Shown here: in pieces, positions 22,539-35,408 of the stretch
Layout: every line of letters starts with the position of its first letter
Numbering within the stretch: the first letter of the stretch is position 1
DNA from: Rotaria sp. Silwood1
Lineage: Eukaryota > Rotifera > Eurotatoria > Philodinida > Philodinidae
DNA: 64,000 nucleotides
Assembly (NCBI GenBank): GCA_905250075.1
Contig: CAJNOP010000002.1
Coordinates: 4,453,565-4,517,564 of the forward strand
Reading direction: 5' to 3'
Made by a program: the position numbers and the translations under genes
The notes under the pieces: generated by a model
The model's database searches: none
Seen by the model: the letters and a program-made list of their open reading frames with translations, nothing else
Told to the model about the DNA's origin: nothing

Positions 22539-24630
22539 CTTAAAGAACATTAGATTTTTTCTTTAAATACTTTATTACATCTTATATAATGAACACTTTT
22601 ATTCAATAAAAAAGAACACTAGAGGTTTAGATGCAAGTTTATCTAATTAGAAGTGAAATATAAAGTTGAAAAATCTCCTGAAATTTATTAGCTAGTTATA
22701 TAAAACAATATTGAAGTATTAAATTAATATCGAATGGAATTTGCAATAAAATTTTTCATGAAAATAGGACATGCTATATGACATCATACTAGTATGTTTT
22801 TTTTTCTACCTTATATAATGGATAATGGAGTAAATCAGCAAGTCTATACATTGATGTTTTTATTCAACTGAATGTGCTAAAATCTTAATGAATAGATCAG
22901 TATTTTGTAGCTAGTATAGAGAGCGACGGAAAACTATTCCTTATGTTGATATGATCATCATGATTTTCAAGAGATTGATTAAAGTTGTTCATTATGAAAT
23001 ATTGATGATTCACTTCTAATAATGTTTGATTGAATAAAATATTTACCATATAAATCTTCAATTTAGATCTCTGTTTCTAAAGAACAGAAGGTATGAAAAA
23101 CCACTTTGAAATGCTTCTTATTTCTATAAATCATCAGTACGTATAAACATTAGTGAACAGATGTCTTCACCTAAATTGATCTCGACCATTTTATGTACTG
23201 AAAGTATAAACATTTGTAAAAATATGCTTCATCGAAACTCTAGGTAATGTGTATTGCAACGCTATTATTGCTTAATTATAAAAGAAGTTATTATCGATGA
23301 AGCCTATTTTTGTTGTCAATTTCATTAGCCTGAAAAAGGAAGAGTATTCTATGTCGATCAGTTCCTCAATATGTAATGCTATGCCCAGTTATCTACATCA
23401 CTAATTTCATATAAGTTCATCAATCCTTTCAAAGACTATACACATTTTACTGTGTTTATTGTTGTGGAAAGAAATGACCTACTGCGTGTCAAAGATCAAT
23501 ATCTCAGTGATACTTTAATCAAACGAGTTCAATCTTTTCGAGAAGTTTTCTCTTCAGTTAGACACATAAATATTAAGTACAAATTTAGAAGCGAATCTTG
23601 CACTAAAGAGAAACGAAACATAAATGATCAACTTGGTCATTCCAACGATTCAGAAACATTAATATTCAAGCAAATGAACTCATCTTTTTAGATGAAGAGA
23701 GTTCATAGACGAGACTTCAGTGATATGTAAAAATATCAAAAAAATTAATAATATTTTTCTTGATAAGCTGTATAGAATTTTGTAGACAGTCTTTTTAAAG
23801 TTATAATGCTTAGAACAACAAATAGGTATCATCCATCATACCTTTCTTTGTCATTAAGCAATGATGATGTCACAATGTTAATGGCCTACATTCTTAATGG
23901 AGTATATATGTACAAATATTCAGCTCTCCAGCACATACAGTGGTTGAGATCGGTTGGAGTAGAGACATTTGTCTACTACTATACATTATTTAATCGAAGT
24001 TTAAATACATTATCAATGTCTAGATGGTTTTATTCAAATACCAAAATTGGTATATTTTTCCATGTTGTTTTTAATAGTATCAACCACACATGAAAAATAG
24101 ATGTATATTTATCTTTGATCATCATTGATATAAGACAGAAATTAGGATTGATCTCTTGTTTTTTTTCTTTCGTATAATTTTTTTTTTAAATGTTTTTGCT
24201 TTGTCCAAGTCAAAAAGAAAAATCAACAGAAAGACACATAAATGACAACAGAAAAAAAAAACCAAAGAGAGTGTCATCAACACACAAGCGCCATCGAATA
24301 TATGCAATGACAAGGAAAGGACATAGTCGACTAAATACATAGATCTCTATTACAACACAAAAGAAGAAGAAAAAGAAGAAAAGAATAGGACATCATCATC
24401 ATCATAATCGTCAGAAAAAAAACAAACAAACAAACAAATACCGGGGACTTGACGAGATAAAACATGAAGAGAGAAATAATAAATAAAGTTGAGTGGATTT
24501 GTTTTTGTTAGTTCCCTATCACATAATTTAATATATTCCTCTTTTGTTCGAGGCAAAATCTAAATCTATACACTTTCTTATTTATATGTACATTCTCTCA
24601 ATAGAAAGTCCCGTTCTTTTCCTTTTTTTT
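22539..24630. other. Intergenic region, no gene seen
   Basis: AT-rich sequence between the DUF4139-like gene and WTAP. Open frames at 23452-23691 and 23806-24093 have no recognisable domain or splice partners. About 24160-24440 is poly-A/GAA-rich and contains a CAAA repeat (24421-24440). The part near 24600 is likely the WTAP 3' UTR. Confidence 0.4.
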
Positions 24631-25977
24631 TTAACTTGTAACATTAATTCCATTTTCAAGCGTATTAGTCCTTTTCAGATGTTCATTATTATTATTATTA
24701 TTATTGTTATTATTAGTACTGTTCATTGATGTCGATGTATTAGATTCTACATCCATCATCTCATGTGATGATGATGATGGTGGTGGTACTAGTGGTGACG
24801 AAATTGTTTCATCTAAATCATATAAATTAGTTGTTGTTTTTAATTTATTTGTCGTGGCGACATTTTGTGTAGTCCTATTTGATGAATGTGGTCGTTTCTG
24901 TGATAATTTATTATTATTATTATTTATATTTGTCATTGTCGATATAATTGATGATGAATCTGTATGAATAGTTCCATTTGGTGTAATTAGAGATTTATTT
25001 GTTGATTGATAAAGATTTTTTAAACGAGCATTTTCTTCACTTAATAGAGTTATTTGTTGATGAGAATCAGTTAATTGTTGACGCATATGAAGTAATGTAC
25101 TTGACATTGCATCCATATTTGTATCCATATCTAATACGATATCTTCATAATCTATTTTGAAAATTAAATATATATGAAAATTATTCAAAAATATTTTATA
25201 TACCTTTTTGTGTATCTTTCATATTTGATAATAGTTGATTTTGTAAAGCTATTTCACCTTCAAGTTTAGCAACATTATCTGATGAAACAATTTTTCCTAA
25301 TTGTTCATTTTCTTCAAGTAATTTTTTACATCGAGCCATGAGCATTTTACCAGTTTTACTAATCAAAATAAAAAAAAAAAAAAAAAAAAAACCAAATTGA
25401 ATCAGTTTATTTATCCAAGAAATACGTACCTATCTGGTGTAAATTGCCATGAATGTAATTCATTTTGTGCTTCATCACAAGCTTTACGACTTTGTTCAAT
25501 TTCATCACGCATTCGTCCATATATAAGATTAATTGATGGATCTAAATATGTTTGTCTAAGACGACTTAATGATGGTGTTTGCATCATATCACGCATTTGA
25601 TCCTTTGAAATAATAGAAAAATAAATTCAAATATATATTTATCCTTATATTCTATATGCTGCTTTTTTTTTTCTCTATCATACCAATGATTGTTGTTGTG
25701 TTGTTTTAGATAAAAATCGATAATTAAGCATAGATTTTAATTTTTTACATTCAGCTTCTTTTTCACGTAAACGTTCATTCGATTCAATAGATTGTTGTAA
25801 TTGATGTAAACGTGATTCTAAATAATCAATATATGAATCTTGTTCTTTCCAACGTTCTAATAGACGTGATCGTGGTGCTTTATCAATCCAATCGTCACTT
25901 TCAAGTCGAACACGTTTTGGTGGATTTGTTGATGATGTTATGGTATTGGAATTACTTAGATTATTAGGTATGTCCAT
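24631..25977 (-). CDS. WTAP: WTAP (fl(2)d), m6A writer complex regulator
   Basis: Nuclear adaptor of the METTL3/METTL14 RNA N6-adenosine methyltransferase complex that also affects splicing. The four exons, from the start, are 25684-25977, 25430-25602, 25204-25358 and 24631-25151, joined in phase to about 380 residues. Matches to the family are NPPKRVRLESDD, RLLERWKEQDSYIDYLE, LRQTYLDPSINLIYGRMRDE, AQNELHSWQFTPD, TGKMLMARCKKLLEENEQLG, AKLEGEIALQNQ and a coiled coil through YEDIVLDMDTNMDAMSSTLL. The long coiled coil is kept. The tail is Asn/Ser/Thr rich, encoded by AAT and TCA repeats, and poorly conserved, as usual in this family. Introns are 51-81 bp. No lesions seen. Confidence 0.93.
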
Positions 25978-27020
25978 TAGAGAAAAACGACGAACATCGA
26001 TCAAGATCGATTTATATTCGACGATTAAAACGATGTGTACGATCAATAATCAAATTCGTAACAACAAAAAAAAATATACCAATGATAAAAATATACACAG
26101 AAATGTTTATTAAAAAAAAACAAAACAAGGATTTACAGAATCAATTGAGAAATGATGATAGAGTACGGCAAATCAGTTCTACCAAAAGCATTTAAATTGA
26201 TCTAGAAACAAGCAAAAAAAAAAAACAACGAAGTTAGAACTTGTACTTTTTTGTTCTTACATTTTGTTTGTTTTCTTCTTTTTGAACGCTACCATTGTTG
26301 ACGTTAATGACAAGACAAATCAAATTTGTTTTTTTATTTTTACAATATATATAAGTTGTTTAAAAATTGATTTATTGATTGTAATAAATTAAAATTTAAA
26401 GTTTTGTTCAAAAGTTTTTGATTCAGTATAAAAGATGTCACTAACAAACACCATATTTTATTGGGAAATATTTTGCCAATTGAAATTATGAAGTTTTTCT
26501 TGACAGACAAAGGAAAGTATATATATATGAAATTTAATGTTTTATTGTGAATTTAGGAAGTATTTAAATATGTTATTTTTCTATATAGATCACTTAGAAA
26601 AAGAACAAACATCTTAGATGGAATATTCCAGTTCGGATAAATGTTCGTATGATATAAAATTTCTAAGTACTTCCAGAAAAACCCAGTAATGTAATCCATA
26701 TGTATGCTAAATTTAGAATCAAAGGAATTAAGCAAAATTGTTAAAATACCATACTCTTTCGTCAATTCATTCATATAGATAATACTAGGTATTACTTCAG
26801 ACTAACTCTCATATAGTGCTGCACCAGCCAATTTATATATATAGAAGAACAATCCAGGGTTATAGTATGAAAAAAATTTTTTTCAAAAATACTTTCTCAG
26901 TTTTCATTGTGTCTTTAGAATACATCTCGTTATAGTTTCGCATAAATGAAAACATTTTGTTCCATGAAAGAAACATCTATCGTAGTTGTCGATATGTCTG
27001 TTCTAATTAATGTTCACACG
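25978..27020. other. Intergenic region upstream of WTAP
   Basis: Contains the presumed WTAP promoter and 5' UTR next to 25978, followed by AT-rich sequence with homopolymers. No gene recognised; the 26553-26774 open frame has no support. Confidence 0.4.
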
Positions 27021-27026
27021 TGAACG

Positions 27027-27640
27027 ATGTGTGTTAACTCAATAATTCGACAACGGAAACACTTAGTGACCTGCAATTTTCAGCAATTCGGAGAAGAGAA
27101 TGCTGAAAGGCTTTTTATTTTAGTACGATATAAGACAAAATTATTTAAAAAAAAATCTATTATCTTGGCAAAACATTGTAAAAAATGCATGAAAATGGTG
27201 TTCTGTTTTGATATTATTTTGATTTCGACATGTTCTTCAGATAGGAGAGATTCATATCTGTAGTTCGAGAAACCACTCAGGCGGTTATCTTCTCATATCT
27301 GAAATTTGGGAAAACAAATTCAAATATCTACTTGGTGAAATTACACAGAATTCCGATGATTTAAAGCAAATTTTCTTGAAGTGAAATATCGTTTTCATGC
27401 ATTTTTTAAAGTTTTTCTCGAAGATAATGAGTTTTCAAATAATTGTGTCTTGTATAGTATCAGACAAAAAGACTTCCCAAATTCTCTTCTTTCGATTGAT
27501 GAAAACTTTCGATCACTAGCTGTTACCATTGTCATGTTACTAGAATTATACCCATTCTTCTTTAGTTTTGGTGCGACTATTAATCAGAAGAACATATTTG
27601 CTATGTGAATGAACATCTACTTTAGAACACTGTTATGTCA
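27027..27640 (+). repeat. Dispersed repeat family R1, copy 1
   Basis: About 600 bp alignable by eye with 52925-54130 in the same orientation. Shared blocks, in order, include AATAATTCGACAAC/AATAACTCGACAAC, TATAAGACAAAATTATT, GCATGAAAA, a TCTGTAGTTCGAGAAACCA/TCTATAGTCCAAGGAACAA block, TTTTCATGCATTTTT, AGTATCAGACAAAAA, and GCTAGCTATTATCATTGTC-like sequence. No intact protein is encoded: the open frames here are not shared between the copies. Likely old copies of one element. Confidence 0.6.
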
Positions 27641-29421
27641 TAACACTGAAATCTCTATTGTAGAAACAGAAGCGAATCTAAGATTTTGGGAAAAGAAGAA
27701 AGAAAGGTCACTCATAGTTCTAATACGTATTTTGAAGTCAATTGAAAGTCGTAGCGAGTAACTGTTGAGCGTTTGTAGTTAAGAGAAATTTGAAAGAAAA
27801 TGTCAGAAACGAGAAACGATAGTGTCGAGTGCTCCCATCTAAATCCATCATTATACAGAAATGCTCCATTTTTTGTTGTATTTATTATGAAATAATCGAA
27901 CACAATTTAGATCAATATTTGTTTCTTCATGAAAGTTTTTTTTTTTTTTAATCTGTGAAAAATAATTGATGCCATTAGACAACTCAATTAAAGCGGCTAA
28001 TTAAAGTACATTGTTTCATAGAAAGATAATAGTTAAATATGCCTTGTCATTAATTATGAATTGAATTGTGTTGCGTTTGATTCATAAATTGAATGTGACT
28101 CAACCGTTACATGAGATGCATTGTTGCCATTGCATAATTCACTTTTCTATTATAAATCAAATCTCATTCTAGAAATAAAGCCAACTAAGCATAGAACAAG
28201 AAAAAAAACGACCTTGTATTTGACACTCTTATTTTTTTTTTAATAAGAAGTATCTGAAAAAAAAGAAAGTATTTGAGACTTAAATGGTTTCATAAAAAAA
28301 AAAAAAAGTAATCATCTCGAAAAATTACTTTAATGATAGTGCTTGATGAACTGAAAACTAATCTACTATTAATGACATATTTTAAAATAAAAATTATTTA
28401 TTATTATGTTGTTTTTTGCATCAAATAGATTACTCTGTATATAATAAGGGTAAGTTTTATAATCAAATTGATAATTTCACATTACTAATAAATAGCATTA
28501 TCTTTTATTTTTTATTCCGCTAGAAAATAAAACATGCAATATAATTTCATGTTGATTGCAGTTGTAAAAAAATATAACAAGAAAATCACCGTCTTTAAAT
28601 ATTTAGTGGCAGTGAGTATGATTAATAACATCTTTGTCAACCAAGATGACGTACGTACTAAAAATAGAGATAAGCATACTTAATTTTAATGAATTTTTAC
28701 TATTCATTGCATTTTCTGTTTTTTATTTTGAAACTTAATTAAGCGTTCATGAGTAATAATATTTACACGTTAGAGTTTACAGGAACTTCGCCTCCTCTTT
28801 TTTTTTTCCACCATTTCTAGTTCTCCTGACAGGTACAACAGATCCGAAATATATTATCATCACAGATAGAGAACATTTCGAATAAGGAGACAGGTGTTCG
28901 AGAATAAAGTTATAAACAAAATTTTCAGAAAAAGTCCAATTTTCCATAAAACTACATCGAGTCCGTTTAGGGTCTCTGTCAGACTTTGTTCGATTGGGCT
29001 GAATTTTGGATGATGGATATTTGTAAGTATTTTGCAGATGTAATGTTCGTCGGTTCCGTTTGTGAACTTCGTATCCGAGCTTATAAAGTCCTGAATACCA
29101 GTACTCCAGTTTTGGATCCAAACCTCTATGCATTTCTCTCATAAAAAAAAACCAAAGAAATCCAGATTTTTGAAAAAGCTCAAAACCACTACTCAGATAT
29201 ATATTCAATAAATTTTCAGTCCAATCAGACAAAAGTTAGACGATATTTGTAAACTAGCTTGAAGTGGACCTATGGAAAATCAGTTTTATCTATCTGTAAG
29301 AAAAATTTCATACGAATCAGTTTTATCCACTTTGAGAACCAGAAATGACCGACAAGAGTAAGATGGACAAAGGTATTCTTAATGATAATTCTGTTATATT
29401 TTCATTCTAGATATTATTAAA
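27641..29421. other. Intergenic region before MED30
   Basis: AT-rich with several A and T runs. A 151-codon open frame on the minus strand (28777-29232) has mixed composition (WFFFMREMHRGLDPKLEYW is typical), but I recognise no family, and no splice partners or start context support it. It may be repeat-derived. The MED30 5' UTR probably ends in a TTCATTCTAG acceptor-like site at about 29401-29410. Confidence 0.35.
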
Positions 29422-29955
29422 ATGCTTTCATCATCATCATCATTGAAACTTGGTGGTAGTGGTCAATCGGAACCATTAACTCGTCTTGCATGTATTCGTC
29501 AATGTCAAGAAACAGTTCAAGAATTAGTTAGTAAACCAACAGAAATCTGTTTATGGCTTTATCAATTAACACGTCCAATAACACATCATCCAAATCTTCA
29601 ACAACATCAAGCACAAAATTTGGCTGAAAAACGTACACGTTTTGAAACATTATTAAATGAAATAACATCACAATTGAATTCTTTAAGATATTTATTTGTA
29701 CGTCTTCGTGAAATTCATGAATATGTTTTAACACGTGAATCAACAGCAACAACAACAACAAATAGTCCAGAATTATCACGTTTATTAAAACAAAAGTCAA
29801 TCTATGAAGAAATTCTTAATGAAAAACAAAATCAATTAAAAATTATTATTGATACAATACGTGATATAACTTATCAAATAAATACAATGATTGATTTACG
29901 TTATGATGGAACGAATAATACATTGATGAACAATGCTAATACACAAGAAAAATGA
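29422..29955 (+). CDS. MED30: Mediator complex subunit 30
   Basis: Metazoan-type Mediator head subunit, 177 residues in one coding exon (the human protein is 178). The N-terminal helix ACIRQCQETVQELVSKPTEI matches the family's QETVQDIV...MEIF block. The central LNEITSQLNSLRYLFVRLRE helix and the C-terminal KQNQLKIIIDTIRDITYQIN with TMIDLR match the KQKNQQLKQIMDQLR...INAMLAMR block. The ends are Ser/Gly and Asn rich. A TTCATTCTAG directly upstream of ATATTATTAAAATG looks like a splice acceptor for a 5' UTR exon. The gene is convergent with the CDK5 activator, with only about 65 bp between the two stop codons. Confidence 0.88.
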   Translation: MLSSSSSLKLGGSGQSEPLTRLACIRQCQETVQELVSKPTEICLWLYQLTRPITHHPNLQQHQAQNLAEKRTRFETLLNEITSQLNSLRYLFVRLREIHEYVLTRESTATTTTNSPELSRLLKQKSIYEEILNEKQNQLKIIIDTIRDITYQINTMIDLRYDGTNNTLMNNANTQEK

Positions 29956-30019
29956 TTTTTTTTTTTTATTATTATTATTCTTTATTGCACTAATAAAAAA
30001 AAAAAAAAAACAAAATTAA

Positions 30020-31928
30020 CTAGCGGACTAGATCATAAGTTTTTAATTCTGAAAAACATTCAGTAAAAAATTTCGGATTTTGATTAATTGCTAACATTTT
30101 TGAACTTAATTGTCCCATTAATAAAACAATACGTTGCCAAAAAGCTTCACGTGTTTCATCATCAGTGACAAAAGGTTTTAATGGATATGTTATTTCATTT
30201 CCCATATAACTGAATGCTAAATAAAGACATGTTAATACAATAGCATGTAATTCAGTAACACTTTTAATTGTTGTTGATGGTACAATATATGTTAATGTTT
30301 CACGTACAAGTAAATAAACAAAAACAATATTAGCAGGATTGACAAATACTTGTTCTTGCCAACCTTGTAATATCAATTGACGATCAGCACTTTTTATCCA
30401 TAAAATACAATCTGTTGGATCAAGTATTGGTAATAAATGTGAACAACATGAACATAAATATTCACCTAAACATCTTAATAATTCATTTGTTGATGCTTGA
30501 ATTATTGTTTTATGAGTTGTATGTTTTTCTATTATACGAACATTTTTTGTACTTGATGATAAATTATTATTTATTTTTGTATAGGAAGACAATTGAGTTC
30601 GATGACTTTGATTATAATATTGTGATTGAGATTTTGGTAAATGATATGAGAGTGGAACAAATGCTGAATAACGTTTATTTACTACCGTATTTGAAACTAA
30701 AGAAAGAAAGAAAAAAAAGATATAACCTATACATAAACCGGAATTCCTGACTTGGATAATAAGAGTATTCAGTCCGGGCATTTTTAATTGTTCTATTCGA
30801 GTCATGAGAAGTCTCGGATGCATTTGTAACGAAGGAACAATCCACTTTTTTTTTTATTACTGATTACGTTATTCAATATGTATTATATAATATATCTATT
30901 CATACTTGGTTACCTCTCACCAAATCAAATAGATATTTGAATTCCAAATCACTCTGGGGAAAGTGATTTATAAGCACGACATATGTCGATTCTCTCTTTT
31001 TTTTAAACTACTAAAAAGTATTCTCAAGGAAATTATGAATAAAAAAAAAAAAAAAAAACGAGAGAATTCTTTTGATCGTTCTCCAAAATTACAATGTCTA
31101 TATTCTTACAAATAAATTGATTTGCCTTCCAATTGAATTAATTACATACTGTGATTAACTTCCTGTCAATTTCAAACAAAAAGTACTACAAAAAAAAATC
31201 AAGATTCAAGAAACGAATAATTATAGATTGATAGTATAAGAGAATATTAATTATAGCCTAGTACTACATCTGATCTATTCACCTGTTCTAATGTCATATG
31301 GATATTGCTGTTTATGTTGATTCAGAGCATCTGTTGTTTGGTTTTCTTGAATTGTTAATGATTCTTGTTGTTTTTGAGAAATTATATTATTTGAATTTTT
31401 TGTTCTACTGTTCAATAATGATTGTTGTTGGTCTTCTTGCTTATCTTGAATAGTATTTGTTGTATTATTAATTGATTTTGTCATAATTTGTTTATTAGTT
31501 GAATCATTCAATGGTTGTTTAATGGAAAAAAGACTAAATGATTTTTTAAAATTCATCTGTCGTTCATGATTAAGTTCTTGTTGTAATTTTTTTGAAATAT
31601 GGTTTTCTTTATTTGATTTTTCACAATTTTTTTTCATTAAATCACGAAAATTTTGTGTTGTTAATGATGTTGATAATTTATGATGATTATTTTCATCAAT
31701 AGTTGTTCTATAACGTCTATTTCTTCGATGTGAATGACGTAAAGAAAATTTTTTTATATTTAATGTATCATTTATTATTTGTAATTGTTTTTTCCATGAT
31801 GAACGATTAGGTGTTGTAGTTGTTGTTGTTGCTGTTGTTGTTGTTGATGATGATGATGATGATAATGAATGATGATTATTAAGTTCATCATGACAAGATT
31901 TTGATTGACGTGGTGATACATTACCCAT
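30020..31928 (-). CDS. CDK5R1: CDK5 regulatory subunit 1-like activator (p35 type)
   Basis: Cyclin-like activator of the neuronal kinase CDK5. Two exons, 31283-31928 and 30020-30696, are joined in phase 1 across a 586-bp intron, giving about 440 residues. The cyclin-box activator domain, about residues 282-435, is clear: TNELLRCLGEYLCSCC, LWIKSADRQLILQGWQEQ, FVNPANIVFVYLL, LTCLYLAFSYMGNEITYPLK and SSKMLAINQNPKFFTECFSEL. The protein starts MGNVSPRQ, keeping the Gly2 expected for N-myristoylation and membrane anchoring of p35. The N-terminal region is longer than in vertebrate p35 (about 280 versus 150 residues) and rich in Ser, Thr, Gln and Asn, encoded by ACA/CAA/TCA repeats. An in-frame TTG two codons earlier is not needed. 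Confidence 0.93.
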
Positions 31929-34900
31929 ATTCAATGATTTGATCTAAAAAATATTTATTCAAATTTTCCTAACATGAAACATTAATTAAGTATGTGTTGT
32001 TTCTTAAGGTATGATGTCGTCATAAGAAAAAAAAAAAAGAAAACCTTATTATCATGTTTAGTCATCATATAATGCCATAGACGAGAGTTGAATATTCTTC
32101 AAAGACATCAAGCATGCGCGCATCAAATAGAAGTTAAGAAAAGGACCATGTTTCTTTTTTTTTCATACTCTTCCGCAACTTTTTTCTCTATCGTTGTTTC
32201 TCATTTCTTCTTCTTTTTTTCTTCTCTCTGTCTCTAGTGATTTTTTGGTGATGTTAGCGTGCGCTGAATACTTTCTCTTGGATGATCTTTCATATTGTCG
32301 CTAGTGAAAAAGTGTTAAAAGAAAAAAAGTCTTCAATTAAACAAAAATAAAGAACCCGTTGGTTTCATCAATTTACTTACCGACTAAGTTAGTTGAACTC
32401 TTTTTTTTGTCAATCTCTCTTTTCGATGAGTGTTATTCTTCTCTTCTATTTAATTTTCCATTATCCTCTCTTGCGTGCACTCTCGTGCTGAGATGGAAGC
32501 ATCCTTTAGACATACGCGCGCGACCGAACACATTCTGTTTCTTTCTCTTTTCTATGCACCCTTCGCTCTAAAAAAAAAAATTGGTTGAACACTCTTTCAG
32601 AATGAGAGAGCAAGCGAGAGAGAGAGAGAGAGAAGAAAAAAAAAGAGTCAGACACCAGAAGGCGTAGTCTTTTATACGCACAAAAAAAAAATGTATGTGT
32701 GTGAACTAGTTCTTTTCTTCGTTTCACCATTATTACCATGTTTCCATTTAGTTGTGTATGTCGCACGGAACTAGATATGAATTGAATACGTGTGTGTGAG
32801 ATGAACTCAGCCAAATTTTAGTCGAATAGAAATGTCGATAGACATAAAAAAGACAAAGAGGAAAAAAATTGAAAAGGAAGAAAAAATGTCGCCAATGTTG
32901 TAGTCCAGACTAATTCGTTTTTTTTTTGTCGATTGTCATAGATAAATCGGAAATGTCTCGATGCTGATCGAGCGCGAATGGCTTCCATATACTAATTGAA
33001 TGAATAAAAAAGCACATCTACTACAACGTACTAACCATGTATATATATATATATATATATATGGAAGATCTAATGATGAGAATGATTGTCATTGCAGTGA
33101 AAATGAGAATAAATCGACACTGACTGTTAGTCGAGTTCATTTTTCTGGTTTGTTTGATTAAATTAGTGAAGGGTCGACGGAGCATCTGATGGACAATAGA
33201 AAGAAATATGAATTGACATATACATACGGGGTCATGAACATCCTCAAGCTTCCTCGTTTTTTTTCATCAATGCAATTGCAATGGTGTTGTTGTTGTTGTT
33301 GTTGTTCAAAAATCTAATTTATGCATCCGAAACGAGATGTCGATGATGTATAGACGTCATGAAATAGCTTCGATAATTTATTCTTATATGCATTATTATT
33401 ATTCATTCATCAGACAAGATAGATACGATGTCTTCTTGAGATTCTTTTTTTTTTTTTTTTCTTAGATAGATCGATAGACTAATTGTAGATTCCAGTGACT
33501 AGATTAGACATTGTATTGATAGGCTTTTTATTTTGTATCAAAGAGACTGATGATGTAGTATAGAAAAAAAATATTCATAAGATGTTTGTACTTAAAAAAT
33601 AAGATATGAGAAAAACATGAAAAAAATCGACTGGAAAATTTTTCAGCATTGGATTTATTAGTACATGTCACTTATGTGAATTGTCTTAAAACATTGGTTT
33701 ATCTAATAAACTTGAAAAAAAGTTAGTTAGTGAAGTTCACTAATGTTCATCAAATATTAAATTAGCTTTTAGCTGTAATCCAAAAAGTTTAGCCGATGAG
33801 TTTATAGACTTTTATCTCATATTTTTTTTTTTTTTAATAAAAATTCTGTATATCGTGTTCGAGAGGAAAAAGAGTGGTGATTAATGTCGGTACTTAAATA
33901 GAAATTACCAATAAGATTGCCTTGAGCATATGAGTGCATACAATCTTTATATTCAAATGTTCACCTCGAAAGAAACAACTAAAAATAAGTATAAAATTAC
34001 AACAAAATGCAATACTATTAACTAATTTACATAGAATATTCTTGTACTATTCGTTAGAACAATTTTCATTTAATATTTATCTTTCAACATAGATTTGAAA
34101 TAATGCTTTTTGAAAACCAATTGAAAAATGTATTGAATACATTTTATGCTTTTCTATTGAGTTGTTATTTTAACAAACAAACCTTTTTGTCTTGTTGAAT
34201 TCTTATCAAAATATTCCGATCGTTAGTCAAGGTCAAATAATAAATTAAATTGAACGATTAATCGATACATACAAAGGCACTATGATTGTAAAAAAAAAAA
34301 TTTTCTTTTCATTCAACTCTTTCTCTATAGATGTTTGCCCTATGAGCAAGTACTTTGTTCAATCAATCAATTACTTGCACGAAAACATTCAATGAAGATA
34401 AGTATCAATCAGATTCTGAGAAAAATAACATAGATTATGAAAATGATAATATACAATAGAATTATTTTCATTTCAGATCAAGAAGGTCATGAAAAAAAAA
34501 CAAAATTTCTGATTGATAAAAGAATTCTTAATATATATATGAATAATTTATCAAACAAAAATCTCTTCAAACATTATTTCCTAAACAATACAAACAAGAA
34601 AATTCTATTAAGACTTAATCTGTTATTAAAAACCTAATATAAATAAATGAATAGCAATTCAAGGATCAATCGATGCAATATATTCACTTAGTTGATTGTA
34701 AAACTGAATGCCATACTCAACAAAAAACATTGTGATTGAAGAATAAATAGTTCAATATTTTCTATTCATATTTAGATGTACTTGACAAAGTTTTTCTATT
34801 AATATTTGAATAGGAAAAAAATAATGTATAAGGTCAAACTTTGATCATAGTTTCGTCTTTTAATTTATCACACCCAATAGACCTAATGCATCAACAATAA

Positions 34901-35408
34901 GAGTTAAATCATACTCAATATTAATTTATTCAAATGGTAATAGCATTGTTCAAAAACTTTAAAAAAAAATAGATCTACATTCACAAATACACATAATATA
35001 TTTTCTAATATGACTTTTATTAATCAATGAAGTTGAAAGTATTTTTTTATTATTTGATTTGACTATTTCTTATATGATATATCAAATAAATCAATAATAT
35101 CTAATCTATTTTAAATGTTTGAATCAATTATAATAAGAAAATTTTTAGTTTTTTATCATATCATTTATTTCAAAAGAAGAAGTTTTATTTTAAATTCATA
35201 AATCAAAATATCTTCCTTATATCATCTTTTGTCAAAAAGACAATATAAAGTTAAATTTTGAATTAGAACAAGGAGAACTAATAATGACTTTATCAAAGAA
35301 GAAGATCTAAAAGTAATAACAAACTGGTGTTAGACACAAACAAAGATAAGTAAAATGTGAGTTAATGGAAATAGAAAACAGAATGTAGTGTTATTCTAAT
35401 GATAAAAT
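31929..35408. other. Large intergenic region with simple repeats
   Basis: No gene recognised over about 3.5 kb. It includes the CDK5 activator 5' region (31930-32400), an AG run (about 32615-32635), an (AT)n run (33039-33062), a (TTG)n run (33285-33306), poly-T at about 33446-33462, and long AT-rich sequence at 33700-35400. All open frames are short and low complexity. Confidence 0.45.

Noticed and set aside
24122..24730. Hydrophobic open frames on both strands near 24.1-24.7 kb
   Set aside because: Produced by poly-T/poly-A and ATT repeats in the WTAP 3' UTR and last exon.
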